A stretch of DNA of 64,000 nucleotides from Sandaracinaceae bacterium (GCA_020633195.1 JACKEC010000017.1:62001-126000), one strand, 5' to 3'. Positions 8,138-19,568 are shown, numbered from the stretch's first letter. Numbers and translations: made by a program. Notes: generated by a model not told the origin, from the sequence alone.

Positions 8138-11100
8138 ATGAGGCGACTTCTCACCACGCTCGCGTTGCTCGGGACGTTCTCCATCTTCGTGGGAGGGTGC
8201 GGCGACGAACAGGCGCCCATCAACCGCGTCGGTGTGAACGTCATCGAGAAGAGCGCGCTGAACGGCACCTGGTACATGCACCAGACGATCATCGACATGG
8301 AGTACGAAGGTGCTCCGATCGGTTACGTCGGGTCCAACGCGGGTGACGGCACCGCCGGCTTCCTCGGGGTCGCGATCCCGCGGATCCGGTGGGTCATCGA
8401 CGAGAACTTCCTCTACGCCTACCGGGACTACGAGCTCGTCGCCAACCCGGACGACCCCTTCGCGTACCGCGGGGACGAGGACGCCGACTACCTCGGCCAG
8501 CCCGTCGCCGCGTTCCGCATCGACAGCCACTTCGACATCCGGCGCACCTACAACTCGGTGACCGGCGAAGAGCAGAACGTCATCGTCGAGAACACCACCG
8601 ACCGCCACTGGTACGAGCGCCAGTTCATGCGCGTCGACTGGTCGCAGAACCTGGTCGCCCCGGCGTTCCAGAACGACGGCGGCTTCGTCTCGGCGGAGTC
8701 GGCGTCGCTGTTCGTGCAGGACGCGTCGCGGTTCCCCGCCGAGTGGCGCCCGCAGTTCCACTTCATGGGCTGCACCGGCCCCGAGGACACCAACTGCGAT
8801 CGTGACGACCGCGACTACGCGACCGACTACGACCAGGGCGAGCTCTACTCGATGAGCTTCGTCAACCAGATGGTCCTGTCGCCGGCCGCGATCCCGTACT
8901 TCGGCTTCCTCTGTCGCTGGAGCGACGAGGTCGCGCTCTTCTACCCGAGCGCCCCGGAGTGCGCGAGCGTCTCCATCCACACGCGCACCAGCTTCCTGCG
9001 CGTCAGCGACCGCCGCGAGTACGAGCCGGTCGGCTGGACCAACGATCGCTTCAACCGCGCGGGCTACTTCGCGCTGAGCCGTCCCACCTACGACCGCTCG
9101 AGCGACGCCGAGGACCCGAGCTACGGCTTCACCGACTTCACCAACCAGTCGGCCAACCGCCACAACATCTGGGCGGACTGGTGGCAGCGCGACGCCGAGG
9201 GCAACGTGATGCTCGACGCGAACGGCCGCCGCATGCAGCTGCCCTACACCGAGCGGCAGACGCGCCCGATCCGCTGGTACACGAGCCGGGAGGTCCCCGC
9301 TCACCTCGTGAAGCCGAGCTACGAGCTCGTCGGCGAGTGGAACGAGACCCTCATGAGCACCGTCCGCCAGCTTCGCGGCCAGGCGCTCCCCGAGTACCGG
9401 CCCGTCGCCTGTCAGACCGAGGATCCGGGCGGCTACTGCTACTGCCAGAACCACCCGGACACGGGCGAGGTCCTCAACCCGACCTGCGCCGGCATCTACG
9501 ACCCCTTCGAGACCCCGGACGCCGCGCGCGGCCGCCTCTCGAGCGGCGAGCCCTTCGACTGCTACGTCGCGAACCTCGACGACGCGGGCAACCCGATCGG
9601 CGACGCCCGCGACAACGAGCCGGACTTCAACGACTTCGGCCTCCACGACGGCGCCTTCAACGGCTGGTTCCACACCGGCATGGTCGGCTCGGAGTGCATC
9701 AACACCCTCACCATCAACACGTGCCACCAGGGCAACGTGGACGAGTGGGGCTCGCTCGACTGCCAGCAGCGCGGTGACATCCGCTTCAAGCTCCTCAGCT
9801 TCGTCGACCAGCCCGGCACGCCGTTCCTCGGCGTCGCGCAGATGCGCGGTGACCCGGTCACCGGCGAGATCATCACGGGCGACGCCAACATCGGCGGCCC
9901 GGCGATGGACTCGCAGCGCACCTACGCGATGGAGCTCTACGACCTCCTGAACGGCAACATCACCGACCAGGAGTACTACACGGGTGAGGACGTCCGCTCC
10001 TACCTCAACGCCATCGAGCACGTCGAGCTCCCGGCCTCGCCCCGCATCGACTTCAGCGTCGCGCTCCGTGAGGGCGTCGCCGTCGACCCGTCGTTCCGCG
10101 CCGGGATCGCGGGCGTCATGGACCGCGCCCTCGAGCGCGGCGAGCTCCTCCGGGGCACCGAGGGTCGCGCGGCGATCTACAGCGACCGCTCCCGCGAGCT
10201 CGCGGGTACGGACCTCGAGCGTCGCCTCGTCTCGGGCATGGACGCCCTGGCGATGGGTGGCCTCGACTACGTGCCGGAGGGCATGACGCCCGACAACCTC
10301 AACGACGAGGTCCTCGACCACGTGTCGCCCTTCCGCGGCAACCTCGAGGAGCGCTTCTACGAGGCCGCCGACCACGAGCTCCGCCTCGGGCTGAGCAACA
10401 TGATCATGCCGAACGCGTACACCGACAACTCGGTGCTCTCGTTCGTCAACGAGCACCGCGACTGGTCGCGCGTCCGCGTCGAGTTCGAGCTCGACCGCCG
10501 CCTCTACCGCGACACGCAGGTCCACGAGATGGGCCACTGCCTCGGCCTCCGCCACCACTTCGGCGGCACCGCGGACCCCGCGAACTACTTCGACGGCTAC
10601 TACACCATCGACGCGCGGTTCCCCTTCCCCGACCCGAACGACTTCAACACGGACGGCACGCCGGGCCTCAGCCCCGACGAGCAGATCGCGTTCGAGGACG
10701 CCTACGAGGAGGCCCGCCGTCTGCGCGAGCTCGCCGGCATCGACCAGTGGGCCAACAGCTCGGTGATGGACTACACGCCGGAGTGGTACCAGCGCATCCA
10801 GGGCGCGGCCTACTACGACTTCATGGCCATCTCCTTCGGGTATGGCGACATCGTCGACATCTACGACAACAGCCGCGCCGGCGACGGCAGCGGGCGCCCG
10901 GCGCTCGGCATCGACACGCTCAACCCGGTCAACACGCTCCGCGTCGGGATCAAGTGGTACCACGGCGGCGAGACCTGCTCGTCCGACGCCGAGTGCCCCT
11001 ACTCCACGTCCGGGTCGCGCTCGGGTGAGCTGCTGCCGGCGAACACGTCCGCGGGCCTGACCCAGACGTGCCGCCCGAGCGAGCGCACCGACGGGCTCCG

Positions 11101-12589
11101 GACCTGCTCGAACTTCGACGAGGACTCGGCCCGGTACCTCGAGTCGGCCGGCCCGAACCCCGCGTGGGTGCCCGTCCAGTACTTCTACTGCGAGGACATC
11201 CGCTCCAGCACGCGCTCGCTCCCGGGCTGCGCGATCTTCGACGCTGGCGACAGCTTCCGCGAGATCGTCCGGACCCAGAGCCAGGCCTACGAGCGTAGCT
11301 ACCTGTTCAACAACTTCCGCCGCTACCGGCGCACGTTCTCGACCTACGGCTACGGTGGTCGGCTCACCCGCTACATCGAGCCGCTCCTGAGCATCTACCA
11401 GAACCTCATCTACCGGTACGCGAGCGATCCGGAGTTCCGCACGCAAGGAGGCTCGTTCGGCTTCGAGGACCAGTTCCTCGCCACCGCCGACACGATGAAC
11501 TTCTTCGCGCGGCTCCTCGCTCAGCCCTCCATCGGCTCCTACGAGTACGACGCGGGCTGGGACCGGTACGAGCTGGTGAGCTTCGACGCCGAGCCCGACG
11601 CGCAGATCAGCCTGCCGTTCGGTCAGGGTCGTTACCTCAACTCCATCTACCAGACCGGTCTCTCGGGCATCAATCGCGTGGAGCGGATCGGGAGCATCTA
11701 CGACTCGATCTACGGGATGCTCTTCATGACCGCGCGCGGGATCGGGCCGTTCTACGGGCCGGACGCCGCCTTCTGGACGAACTTCTACGACATCTTCCCG
11801 AACGAGATTCAGCAGATCTTCACGGGGATGATCGCGGGCCGTCCGGAGCAGTACATGCCCCGCATCGAGTGTCAGAGCTCGGACACCTTCCCGACCTGCT
11901 CGGACCCGCGGATCGTCTTCATGGACTTCTACCGCGGCGACTGCTCGGTCGACCCGGCCACCGGTGAGCCGCGCACGGAGACGTGCCGCCCGAACCCCGC
12001 CGAGGTCACCTACCGCGACCTCGACGTGCTCAACGGCGGGACGCGCTACTTCCTCCAGTCCTACGCGGCCATCTACGCGCTGCAGGACTTCCCGATCTAC
12101 TACGACACCTCGTTCCAGAATCAGATGTTCCTCTGTGTCGAGGGCCAGGGCTCGTGCTTCGAGCCCGACGGCTCCGCCATCGAGGGTGTCGACTACGTCC
12201 GCCACACCAGCCGCCGGTTCGGGAAGAGCTTCCTGGCCTGGCAGGTCGACGCGACGGACGGTGTCGCCGAGCAGACCTCCATCGCCTTCGCGATGGTCGG
12301 CGAGGCCCGCGACAACGACTTCATCATCCGGATGCTGCAGAAGTACCGAGGCGACGGGCTGCCCGGGGACCCGCCGCCCGACATCACCTACCTGACGGAC
12401 GAGGAGCGCGCTCAGCTCGCGGCCATCGGGTACGACCTCGCGGGCATCGGCGCCGCGGAGATCCAGTTCGAGATCGACCGGCTCGAGGGTCGGCTCACCT
12501 CGCTGGAGTCGTTCTTCTTCTACTTGATCCAGCTCGAGCGTGCCTTCGGCATCAACTTCCCCGTCCTCTACAACCGGCCGGAAATCTGA
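8138..12589 (+). CDS. Giant lipoprotein with metzincin zinc-protease domain (paralogue 1)
   Basis: A 1483-residue lipoprotein. ATG 8138 has GGAGG eight bases upstream and begins a lipoprotein signal (MRRLLTTLALLGTF with the lipobox VGGC). An upstream in-frame ATG at 8033 is less likely. A metzincin zinc site HEMGHCLGLRH (HExxHxxGxxH) is at residues 796-806, and the Met-turn SSVMDY follows near residue 877, so this is a probable secreted metalloendopeptidase. The N-terminal half shares blocks with the next protein (RIRWVIDENFLYAYR, RQFMRVDWSQNLV, PFDCYVA), as does the region after the Met-turn (CSNFDED, then a long aromatic-rich helical part). Many Cys residues suggest disulfides. Homologues are probably unannotated large myxobacterial lipoproteins; the substrate is unknown. 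Confidence 0.85.
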   Translation: MRRLLTTLALLGTFSIFVGGCGDEQAPINRVGVNVIEKSALNGTWYMHQTIIDMEYEGAPIGYVGSNAGDGTAGFLGVAIPRIRWVIDENFLYAYRDYELVANPDDPFAYRGDEDADYLGQPVAAFRIDSHFDIRRTYNSVTGEEQNVIVENTTDRHWYERQFMRVDWSQNLVAPAFQNDGGFVSAESASLFVQDASRFPAEWRPQFHFMGCTGPEDTNCDRDDRDYATDYDQGELYSMSFVNQMVLSPAAIPYFGFLCRWSDEVALFYPSAPECASVSIHTRTSFLRVSDRREYEPVGWTNDRFNRAGYFALSRPTYDRSSDAEDPSYGFTDFTNQSANRHNIWADWWQRDAEGNVMLDANGRRMQLPYTERQTRPIRWYTSREVPAHLVKPSYELVGEWNETLMSTVRQLRGQALPEYRPVACQTEDPGGYCYCQNHPDTGEVLNPTCAGIYDPFETPDAARGRLSSGEPFDCYVANLDDAGNPIGDARDNEPDFNDFGLHDGAFNGWFHTGMVGSECINTLTINTCHQGNVDEWGSLDCQQRGDIRFKLLSFVDQPGTPFLGVAQMRGDPVTGEIITGDANIGGPAMDSQRTYAMELYDLLNGNITDQEYYTGEDVRSYLNAIEHVELPASPRIDFSVALREGVAVDPSFRAGIAGVMDRALERGELLRGTEGRAAIYSDRSRELAGTDLERRLVSGMDALAMGGLDYVPEGMTPDNLNDEVLDHVSPFRGNLEERFYEAADHELRLGLSNMIMPNAYTDNSVLSFVNEHRDWSRVRVEFELDRRLYRDTQVHEMGHCLGLRHHFGGTADPANYFDGYYTIDARFPFPDPNDFNTDGTPGLSPDEQIAFEDAYEEARRLRELAGIDQWANSSVMDYTPEWYQRIQGAAYYDFMAISFGYGDIVDIYDNSRAGDGSGRPALGIDTLNPVNTLRVGIKWYHGGETCSSDAECPYSTSGSRSGELLPANTSAGLTQTCRPSERTDGLRTCSNFDEDSARYLESAGPNPAWVPVQYFYCEDIRSSTRSLPGCAIFDAGDSFREIVRTQSQAYERSYLFNNFRRYRRTFSTYGYGGRLTRYIEPLLSIYQNLIYRYASDPEFRTQGGSFGFEDQFLATADTMNFFARLLAQPSIGSYEYDAGWDRYELVSFDAEPDAQISLPFGQGRYLNSIYQTGLSGINRVERIGSIYDSIYGMLFMTARGIGPFYGPDAAFWTNFYDIFPNEIQQIFTGMIAGRPEQYMPRIECQSSDTFPTCSDPRIVFMDFYRGDCSVDPATGEPRTETCRPNPAEVTYRDLDVLNGGTRYFLQSYAAIYALQDFPIYYDTSFQNQMFLCVEGQGSCFEPDGSAIEGVDYVRHTSRRFGKSFLAWQVDATDGVAEQTSIAFAMVGEARDNDFIIRMLQKYRGDGLPGDPPPDITYLTDEERAQLAAIGYDLAGIGAAEIQFEIDRLEGRLTSLESFFFYLIQLERAFGINFPVLYNRPEI

Positions 12590-12599
12590 GGTGATGACG

Positions 12600-15500
12600 A
12601 TGAACGAGCACAGTCAGCAGCCCCGGCACGGAAACCACGGCACGATCATGCGTAACCTCCTCCTCAGCCTCATCGTTCTCGGCCTCGGCGGCCTCTGGGT
12701 CGCCGGCTGCGCCGAACCGGGTCCGGACATCGACCGGACCCAGACGAACCTGGTCGACAAGAGCATCTTCCAGGGCGACTGGTGGCACACCCGTGCCGTC
12801 CTCGAGCTGGACGACGACGCGGCCTGGGCGATCAGCCAGGCCGGCGCCGGCGCTCCGTGGCCGGGCGCGATGGCGAACTACGACATCGCCTCGAACTCGG
12901 GCGTGATGGGTCGCATCCGCTGGGTCATCGACGAGAACTTCCTCTACGCCTACCGGGCGCACGAGATCGTCGTCGGCGCCGCGGACGACCCGTCGGCGAG
13001 CGACTACCTCGGCCAGCCCCTCGCGATCTACGCGATCGAGGGTCACGTCGACGTTCGCTACGAGTACAACTCGGGCACCGGCGAGCGCACCAACGTCATC
13101 AGCGAGTCGAGCGATCGCCGCTGGTACGACCGTCAGTACATGCGCGTCGACTGGTCGACCAACCTCGTGAGCTTCGGCCTCTTCGGGGCCGGCCTCGAGC
13201 TCGACGAGTACTTCGGCACGTTCCGCCGCGAGCCGGTCGGCAACTTCATCCAGGAGGGCGGCGACACGCGCATCCCCGCGTCGTGGCGCCCGCAGTTCGT
13301 CCGCATCGGCGACGACCGCGAGACCTACCGCTTCGCGTCCGAGTGGCCCGCCGAGATGGACGACACCGTCCACTACATGTCGTTCGTCACCCAGGAGATC
13401 TGGACGCCGAACAACTGCTTCGGTGACGCCTGCAACTCGTCGATCCGGCTGACGATGAGGAACTCGTTCCTCCGCGTCCCGCCGAACCACGAGTACGCCG
13501 TCGAGACCCTCGCCAACAGCGAGTACGACCGCTTCGGCATCATCCGCACCGAGCAGCGCACCTTCATCCGTGGCGGTCGCGACCGCGACACCATCGGCGC
13601 CTACTGCGACGGCGCGGCCGTCGCCCGCTGCAACTTCGACGAGGAGTGCGGCGCGGGCGGCGCGTGCGACATCGCGGCGGGCCGCTGCACCGCCGGTGTC
13701 CTCGAGGACATCGACGACTGCGGCGCGGGCAACGCGGCGAACTACGCGACCGGGCGCTGCGAGAACGACGTGGACGCGGTCTGCGGCGGCGCGGCGTGCG
13801 ACATGGGCACCCACCTCTGCCAGGGCGGCCTCACCCGCTACCGCGGCGAGACCGACTTCCTGACCTTCTACCGCCTGCGCCACAACTTCTACAGCGACTC
13901 GCTGCAGAACGACCGCCCCTGCGTGGCGGACTGGCAGTGCGACAACCGCTACGGCACCGTGGCCGGCGCCGACCCGGCGATGACCGACGGCTCCGTCTGC
14001 GACACCGCCGCGGGCCTCTGCACCATCCCGATCCGTCAGCGCCCCGTGCGCGCGGTCGACTACCGCCTCAGCTCCGGCTTCCCGACCTACCTCGTCCGGT
14101 CCGCGTTCCAGGTCATCTCCGACTGGAACCAGACCTTCATGACGGGTAACCGCGCCGTCCACGGCGACGCCGCGCCGAGCGGCGCGCGCGTCGCCTGCCA
14201 GGGCGTCGACATGGGTCAGTACTGCTACTGCGGCGCGGTCAACGCGCCCGAGGTGGGCGCCGACGGCACCTGCGCGCACCGCAGCGACATGTTCGTCGAG
14301 CCCAGCGCTCGCGGCGAAGAGAACCCCTTCGACTGCTGGGTCGCGATCGTCGGTGCCGACGGCACCCCGCGGGCGGAGACCGAGGCGGAGAACCCGTCGC
14401 ACCCGACCAGCTACTCCGACTACCCCGAGGACGTGTACCGCTACGCCTTCGTGGGCTCGGAGTGCATGTTCCGCCTCAACGTCAACAGCTGCGACGTCCC
14501 CGTCGCGGAGGGCGGCGAGCGCGCCGCGTGTGAGGAGTTCGGCGACCTTCGCTACCAGTTCTTCAACTACACCTCGGCCGCTGGCGCGGGCTGGTGTGGC
14601 GTCATGCAGCCCCTGCAGGACCCGACGAACGGCGAGGCGATCTCGATCCCGGTCAACATGGGCGGGCTCTGCCTCGACAACATCGCGACGCGCGCGCTCG
14701 ACCTCTACCCGGTCCTCCGGGGCGAGGTGGGCGAGGACTCGCTCTACACGGGCGAGAACATGCGCGGCTACTTCGCCAACACGGGCAACGTGCACGTCCC
14801 GGTCGGCTTCGCGCCGTCGCTCGACGGCTCGGAGCACGCGCCGGACGACCTCGGTCGTCCCGCGGGCATGCTCCCGACCGACCTCAACGCGCACCTCAAC
14901 GACGTCTTCGCGAGCCTCGAGCCCCGCCTCGAGAACCTCCGCGGCGGCATCGACGGCGAGGGTCGCTCGCAGATCTTCTCCGACCGGCTCCGCAACCTGC
15001 AGGGCACCTCGCTCGAGCGTCGGCTCGTCGGCGGGCTCGGCCTCGAGGGCTTCGACGCCGTCCGCTCGGAGAACCCGCTCCTCGCGAACAACATGACCGA
15101 GCGCGGCGAGCGCCTCGACTCCGAGGCCATGCTCGATCGCATCTCGCCCTTCCGGGATGGCTTCCAGGACCTGATCCAGGCCGAGCACATCCAGGAGAAC
15201 GTCTTCGCGGACAACTACATCTACATGCCGCGCGAGGCGATCTTCACCAGCCGCTACAACCAGTGGTGGGCCGAGGCGAGCCGCGGTCTCACGCAGGGCG
15301 AGCTCGGTATGCGCACCCGGCAGCTGTGGCTCCGCGCGGTCATGCTGCACGAGGTCGGCCACGGCGTGGGCCTCGAGCACAACTTCGCCGGCAGCTTCGA
15401 CCGCAACAACTACAGCGATGGTTACTTCAACATCGCCACGCAGACGGACGCGGCGGGTGACCTCGTCAACGCGCTCCCCGTGCTCGACAACTACGACTGC

Positions 15501-17492
15501 GGCGCGGACGGCCTGTGCCCCGGCGACGCGGGCTACACGGCCCGTGACGCGGGCGAGCGCGACAACAACATCACCGACATCGAGGTGAGCCGCTGGGCCG
15601 CCGACCTCCGTCGGATCCGCGAGGCGCGGTCGCGCGCCGGCGCGGGCAACACGATGACGTCCAGCCTCATGGACTACAACGGCGACTACTCGGACCTGTC
15701 CGGCCTCGGGCACTACGACCACGCCGCCGTCTACTACAACTACTTCAACCTGGTGGAGGCGTTCGAGGGCGACCCGAGCTTCCGCGAGGGCGTGGGCACG
15801 TCGCTCGAGACCCTCGAGCGCTCGGACATCACCCCCCGCACGCTCTGGACCTGGTACCGCGGCGGCGACGCCTGCAACGTCAGCGACGACTGTCCGATGG
15901 CGGCGGGCAACCAGGCCCTCACCGGCGACCAGGGCATCCACCAGCGCTGCATCCGCAACCCTCGCTACACCGGCATCCCGGTGCCCTGCGACGGCGACCG
16001 GAACTGCATCTGCTCGAACTTCGACGAGGACTTCATCGACTTCGTCGAGGGCGCCGAGCCCACGTTCAACTGGGACGCGGACGGCGACGGCGCGCCCGAC
16101 TACGAGCCGACCGACTACATGTTCTGCTCGAACTCCCGCCTCGGCGACATCTCGTGGTGCAACGTCTACGACGCCGGCGAGAGCTTCCAGGAGACCATCG
16201 ACCACATGCGTCAGCAGTGGACGGAGGCCTACCCGCGGTCCTACTTCCGCAACTACCGCCAGGGCTTCTCGACGGGTAGCCGGGCGCTCCGCTCGATCAT
16301 CGACGCGGCCAAGATCTACCAGCACCTGTTCTTCCGGTACTTCTACGAGCCGGAGTTCCGCCGGGAGATCGGCCCGCTCGGGTTCAACGACCAGTACCTC
16401 GCCTCGATCGACGCGATGAACTGGCTCGCCGAGCTCGCCCAGATGCCCGACGTCGGCTCGTACCACCGCGAGCAGGTCGCCGGTCCCGAGACCTGCCATC
16501 CCACCAACCCCGACGCCCCCGGCAACGACGCCGCGTGTCGTTACGGGTACGTCCACATGGGCGAAGAGATGGACATGCCGGGCTCGGACGTCAGCCTCGC
16601 GCCGGGTGAGGGGTTCTACCACTGGTCGCGCTACCAGGACGGCCTCTACGGCTTCTTCCGCATGGAGCGCGCCGGCGTGTTCTGGGACAAGCTGGTCGCC
16701 CTGCAGGCGCTCACCGTCCGTGACTGGGGCCTGAGCTTCACGATCGACGAGCGCTACTTCATCAACTTCTACGACCTCTTCCCGATCGAGATGACGGAGC
16801 TCTTCGGAGCCTATGTCACCGACGACGACGCGAACCGCGCTCCGCGCCTCGAGGTCGTCGGCGGCGAGCCGCAGATCTCGTACGTCAACCTGCTGCGCGG
16901 GAACTGCCGCAGCGCCACCACGGGTGCCTTCGAGCCCTGCAACGGTCCGGTCGAGGAGCGCTTCCCCGGCACGCCGATCATGGGCACGAGCAACGAGATC
17001 CTTCGCCTCTACGCGTCGATCTTCGCGCTCTCCGAGTTCCCCGTTTACTACGACCCGTCCTTCGAGAGCCGCCTCGCGGTCTTCAAGCTCGGGAGCGCGG
17101 ATGGCTTCGTCATCCCGGACGTTCGCCTCGACGGTCAGCCCACGCAGGCCTTCGGGCAGGCGGTGCCGGGCTCGGGCCACGCGCTGACCACCGACCCGGT
17201 GGAGGCCGACTACATCATCTACGTGTCGGACCGCCTCCATCAGCCGTACGTCGCCGTCAAGGTGACCGAGCGGCTCACCTTCAACCTCGAAGAGGAGCAG
17301 ATCGGCTTCGAGCTCCTCCTCCGCCTGCACAACACGCAGGAAGAGGTCCGCGACCTCGAGGCTCGCGGCACCCTCACGGTGGCCGAGCGTGCTCACCTCG
17401 TGGAGCTGCGTCGTCAGCTCACCGCGGGCGAGTCGTTCCTCGAGGCCCTCATCGAAGTGCAGCAGATCTTCGGCATCACGTCGTACCTCTGA
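12600..17492 (+). CDS. Giant lipoprotein with metzincin zinc-protease domain (paralogue 2)
   Basis: A 1630-residue paralogue of the preceding gene, starting 11 bases after its stop. ATG 12600 is preceded by GAGG at suitable spacing. The lipoprotein signal proper begins at an internal ATG (12648, MRNLLLSLIVLGLGG, lipobox VAGC), so the start could be there. The zinc site HEVGHGVGLEH is at residues 917-927 and the Met-turn SSLMDYN near 1024. The shared blocks with paralogue 1 are RIRWVIDENFLYAYR, RQYMRVDWSTNLV, CSNFDED and DAGESFQETID. Differences include a Cys-rich insert (about residues 335-410) and a DADGDGAPDYEP motif resembling a thrombospondin type 3 calcium site. Probably a cell-surface or secreted protease acting together with the upstream paralogue and OMP. 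Confidence 0.85.
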   Translation: MNEHSQQPRHGNHGTIMRNLLLSLIVLGLGGLWVAGCAEPGPDIDRTQTNLVDKSIFQGDWWHTRAVLELDDDAAWAISQAGAGAPWPGAMANYDIASNSGVMGRIRWVIDENFLYAYRAHEIVVGAADDPSASDYLGQPLAIYAIEGHVDVRYEYNSGTGERTNVISESSDRRWYDRQYMRVDWSTNLVSFGLFGAGLELDEYFGTFRREPVGNFIQEGGDTRIPASWRPQFVRIGDDRETYRFASEWPAEMDDTVHYMSFVTQEIWTPNNCFGDACNSSIRLTMRNSFLRVPPNHEYAVETLANSEYDRFGIIRTEQRTFIRGGRDRDTIGAYCDGAAVARCNFDEECGAGGACDIAAGRCTAGVLEDIDDCGAGNAANYATGRCENDVDAVCGGAACDMGTHLCQGGLTRYRGETDFLTFYRLRHNFYSDSLQNDRPCVADWQCDNRYGTVAGADPAMTDGSVCDTAAGLCTIPIRQRPVRAVDYRLSSGFPTYLVRSAFQVISDWNQTFMTGNRAVHGDAAPSGARVACQGVDMGQYCYCGAVNAPEVGADGTCAHRSDMFVEPSARGEENPFDCWVAIVGADGTPRAETEAENPSHPTSYSDYPEDVYRYAFVGSECMFRLNVNSCDVPVAEGGERAACEEFGDLRYQFFNYTSAAGAGWCGVMQPLQDPTNGEAISIPVNMGGLCLDNIATRALDLYPVLRGEVGEDSLYTGENMRGYFANTGNVHVPVGFAPSLDGSEHAPDDLGRPAGMLPTDLNAHLNDVFASLEPRLENLRGGIDGEGRSQIFSDRLRNLQGTSLERRLVGGLGLEGFDAVRSENPLLANNMTERGERLDSEAMLDRISPFRDGFQDLIQAEHIQENVFADNYIYMPREAIFTSRYNQWWAEASRGLTQGELGMRTRQLWLRAVMLHEVGHGVGLEHNFAGSFDRNNYSDGYFNIATQTDAAGDLVNALPVLDNYDCGADGLCPGDAGYTARDAGERDNNITDIEVSRWAADLRRIREARSRAGAGNTMTSSLMDYNGDYSDLSGLGHYDHAAVYYNYFNLVEAFEGDPSFREGVGTSLETLERSDITPRTLWTWYRGGDACNVSDDCPMAAGNQALTGDQGIHQRCIRNPRYTGIPVPCDGDRNCICSNFDEDFIDFVEGAEPTFNWDADGDGAPDYEPTDYMFCSNSRLGDISWCNVYDAGESFQETIDHMRQQWTEAYPRSYFRNYRQGFSTGSRALRSIIDAAKIYQHLFFRYFYEPEFRREIGPLGFNDQYLASIDAMNWLAELAQMPDVGSYHREQVAGPETCHPTNPDAPGNDAACRYGYVHMGEEMDMPGSDVSLAPGEGFYHWSRYQDGLYGFFRMERAGVFWDKLVALQALTVRDWGLSFTIDERYFINFYDLFPIEMTELFGAYVTDDDANRAPRLEVVGGEPQISYVNLLRGNCRSATTGAFEPCNGPVEERFPGTPIMGTSNEILRLYASIFALSEFPVYYDPSFESRLAVFKLGSADGFVIPDVRLDGQPTQAFGQAVPGSGHALTTDPVEADYIIYVSDRLHQPYVAVKVTERLTFNLEEEQIGFELLLRLHNTQEEVRDLEARGTLTVAERAHLVELRRQLTAGESFLEALIEVQQIFGITSYL

Positions 17493-17510
17493 AGCGCTTC
17501 TGACTCCCAC

Positions 17511-17542
17511 GACGGCCCGTCGCGTTCGCGCGTCGGGCCGTC
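17511..17542 (+). terminator. Hairpin terminator after the metzincin cluster
   Basis: GACGGCCCG (17511-17519) pairs with CGGGCCGTC (17534-17542). After one T-T mismatch the stem continues for four pairs to a TTCG tetraloop. The T-run is poor, as is common in GC-rich genomes. It lies 19 bases after the stop and separates the cluster from the pyruvate dehydrogenase operon. Confidence 0.7.
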
Positions 17543-17607
17543 TGCAATTCACGCCCTCGATTCGTGATAGTCTCGCCGGCCGCTCGAGAGCGGAAAAGGA
17601 CGGGTTC

Positions 17608-18574
17608 ATGGCGACGGACGAGCTGCTCCCGCTGTACCGGCAGATGTTCCTCATTCGACGGATCGAAGAGGAGTCGGCGCGCGCGTACGTGCAGGGGAAG
17701 ATCGGGGGCTTCCTCCACCTCTACATCGGGCAGGAGGCGATCGCGGTCGGCACCGAGGCGGCGATCATGAAGCGCGACAACGTGATCACCACCTATCGGG
17801 ATCACGGCTTCGCGCTGACCCGAGGGACCTCCGCGCGCGCGGTGATGGCCGAGCTCTTCGGCAAGGACACCGGCTGCTCTCGCGGGCTCGGCGGCTCGAT
17901 GCACATGTTCGACGCCGAGAACCGCTTCTACGGTGGCCACGGGATCGTCGGCGGGCACGTCGCGGTCGGCGCCGGCATCGCGTTCCGCGCCAAGTACCTG
18001 AAGAGCGACGACGTCACGCTGTGCTTCTTCGGGGAGGGCGCCACCAACATCGGCGGCTTCCACGAGGGCATGTCGCTCGCCGGCCTGTGGAAGCTCCCCG
18101 CCGTCTTCATCTGTGAGAACAACCTCTACTCGATGGGCACGCCGCTGGTGCGCTCGATGCCCGCCAAGGACCTCACCGACAAGGCCGCCGGCTACTCGAT
18201 GGCGAGGGATCGCTTCGAGGGTCACGACGTGCTCGAGGTGAAGGCGCGGATCGGCGAGGCCGTCGAGCGCGCGCGGAGCGGCGGCGGGCCGACCCTCATC
18301 GAGATCCTCACGTATCGCTTCCGTGGTCACTCGATGAGCGACCCGGGCAAGTACCGCACCTCGGCCGAGGTCGAGGAGCAGAAGCGCCTTCACGATCCGC
18401 TGCGCATCGCGCGGGAGAGGCTGCTCGAGGGTGGCCTCGACGAGGCGGCGATCGCCCAGCTCGAGGCGGAGGTCGAGGAAGAGGTGCAAGACGCCGTGCG
18501 GTTCGCGGACGAGTCCCCGCCCGCCACCGAGCAGTCGATGCACGAGTTCGTCCTCGCCCCCGAGGGAGGCTCCC

Positions 18575-18582
<8 letters not shown>
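17608..18582 (+). CDS. pdhA: Pyruvate dehydrogenase E1 component, alpha subunit
   Basis: A 324-residue E1 alpha of the two-subunit type. With the beta subunit it decarboxylates pyruvate using thiamine diphosphate and reductively acetylates the E2 lipoyl group. The N-terminus (YRQMFLIRRIEEE), the GGSMHMFD and GGHGIVGGHV blocks, and the TPP/Mg motif GEGATN...NN (ending at ICENNLYSMGT) are intact. The conserved phosphorylation-loop region YRFRGHSMSDPGKYR is also present. ATG 17608 has AAAGGA seven bases upstream. The stop overlaps the start of the beta subunit by 8 bases. A branched-chain or acetoin dehydrogenase role is possible, but the sequence looks most like pyruvate E1. Confidence 0.93.
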
Positions 18583-19555
<973 letters not shown>

Positions 19556-19568
19556 GCGGGGGATCGTC

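Noticed and set aside
8009..12205. A very long open frame on the minus strand (about 1400 codons)
   Set aside because: It is antisense to the giant lipoprotein gene, made of Arg/Ala/Val/Asp-rich sequence without any domain pattern. In GC-rich DNA such shadows are expected. The plus strand has lipobox, zinc motif and ribosome-binding site.
12552..17654. A minus-strand open frame of 1700 codons
   Set aside because: Antisense to paralogue 2 and compositionally a shadow; the plus-strand protein shares conserved blocks with paralogue 1.
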